This document shows, in pieces, positions 6,103 to 6,186 of a stretch of DNA of 6,186 nucleotides. Position 1 is the stretch's first letter; each line of letters starts with the position of its first letter. The position numbers were made by a program, and so were the translations under genes. Under the pieces are notes generated by a model. That model did not search any database and was not told the origin of the DNA. It saw nothing but the letters and a program-made list of their open reading frames with translations. The DNA comes from Campylobacterales bacterium (GTDB lineage: Bacteria; Campylobacterota; Campylobacteria; Campylobacterales; QNZT01): NCBI GenBank assembly GCA_027081495.1, contig JALWKJ010000065.1:1-6186 (forward strand), given 5' to 3'.

Positions 6103-6186
6103 TTAAAACAAATATCGCATATAGTTGTTTTATCCGTTCAAAAGGTAATCCGCTCTTTTTTGTAGATCTCTTAATATATTTACGAT
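6103..6186. other. Region upstream of the cbpA promoter, AT-rich dyad and unresolved coding status
   Basis: Next to the HspR operator lies an AT-rich imperfect dyad at 6105-6131, with arms AAAACAA and TTGTTTT, a mismatch, three more pairs and a small loop. It has no GC-rich stem or following T-run, so it is a poor terminator; it could be an upstream promoter element or a second protein site. On the minus strand one frame is open from the right edge to a TGA at 6098-6100, giving a basic C-terminus that includes SGLPFERIKQLYAIFV. A second minus frame is open to a TAA near 6132. Either could be the 3' end of an upstream gene, but stretches of 19-29 codons without a stop are not rare by chance in DNA this AT-rich. 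I do not recognise a family. Confidence 0.4.

Noticed and set aside
1..6186. CRISPR arrays, tRNA or rRNA genes, insertion sequences, riboswitches
   Set aside because: Coding regions fill nearly the whole window and I saw no regularly spaced direct repeats, no transposase motifs, no terminal inverted repeats and no cloverleaf pattern in the short gaps.

Overview
The window looks like chromosomal DNA from a member of the Campylobacterota (epsilonproteobacteria). It is AT-rich and densely packed. It carries a stand-alone CbpA-type co-chaperone gene followed directly by hspR, the heat-shock arrangement known from Helicobacter and Campylobacter. It also has a MutS2 of the DEIELGTD type and an NnrS-family membrane protein. 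This assignment is inferred from gene content; no rRNA, tRNA or other definitive marker is present.

Layout, left to right. (1) Positions 1-2272, plus strand: a tightly coupled cluster of the 3' half of mutS2 (5' end outside the window), a 119-residue charged protein of unknown function whose ATG overlaps the mutS2 stop by one base, and a CvfB/YitL-like S1-domain RNA-binding protein overlapping the unknown gene by 8 bp. (2) Positions 2253-3485, minus strand: a predicted lipoprotein with a right-handed parallel beta-helix, whose 3' end overlaps the cvfB-like gene by 20 bp. (3) Positions 3486-3565: a short divergent promoter region. (4) Positions 3566-4735, plus strand: an NnrS-family polytopic membrane protein. 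(5) Positions 4742-6037, minus strand: cbpA (TTG start) followed 30 bp later by hspR. (6) Positions 6038-6186: the cbpA leader, a near-perfect sigma-70 promoter, a HAIR-like inverted repeat lying across its -35 box, an AT-rich dyad, and a short stretch that may or may not be the 3' end of another gene.

The best-supported regulatory reading is negative autoregulation. HspR, the second gene of the cbpA-hspR transcript, would bind the HAIR-like element over the -35 box and shut off its own operon until heat or misfolded protein relieves it. The mutS2 cluster combines DNA/ribosome-associated and RNA-binding functions around an uncharacterised protein. The beta-helix lipoprotein and NnrS share only a divergent promoter region, so a functional link between them is unproven.

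No mobile element, CRISPR array, tRNA or rRNA was seen. I found no strong evidence for a wholly new system. The least explained items are the 119-residue protein, the beta-helix lipoprotein and the sequence upstream of the HspR operator.
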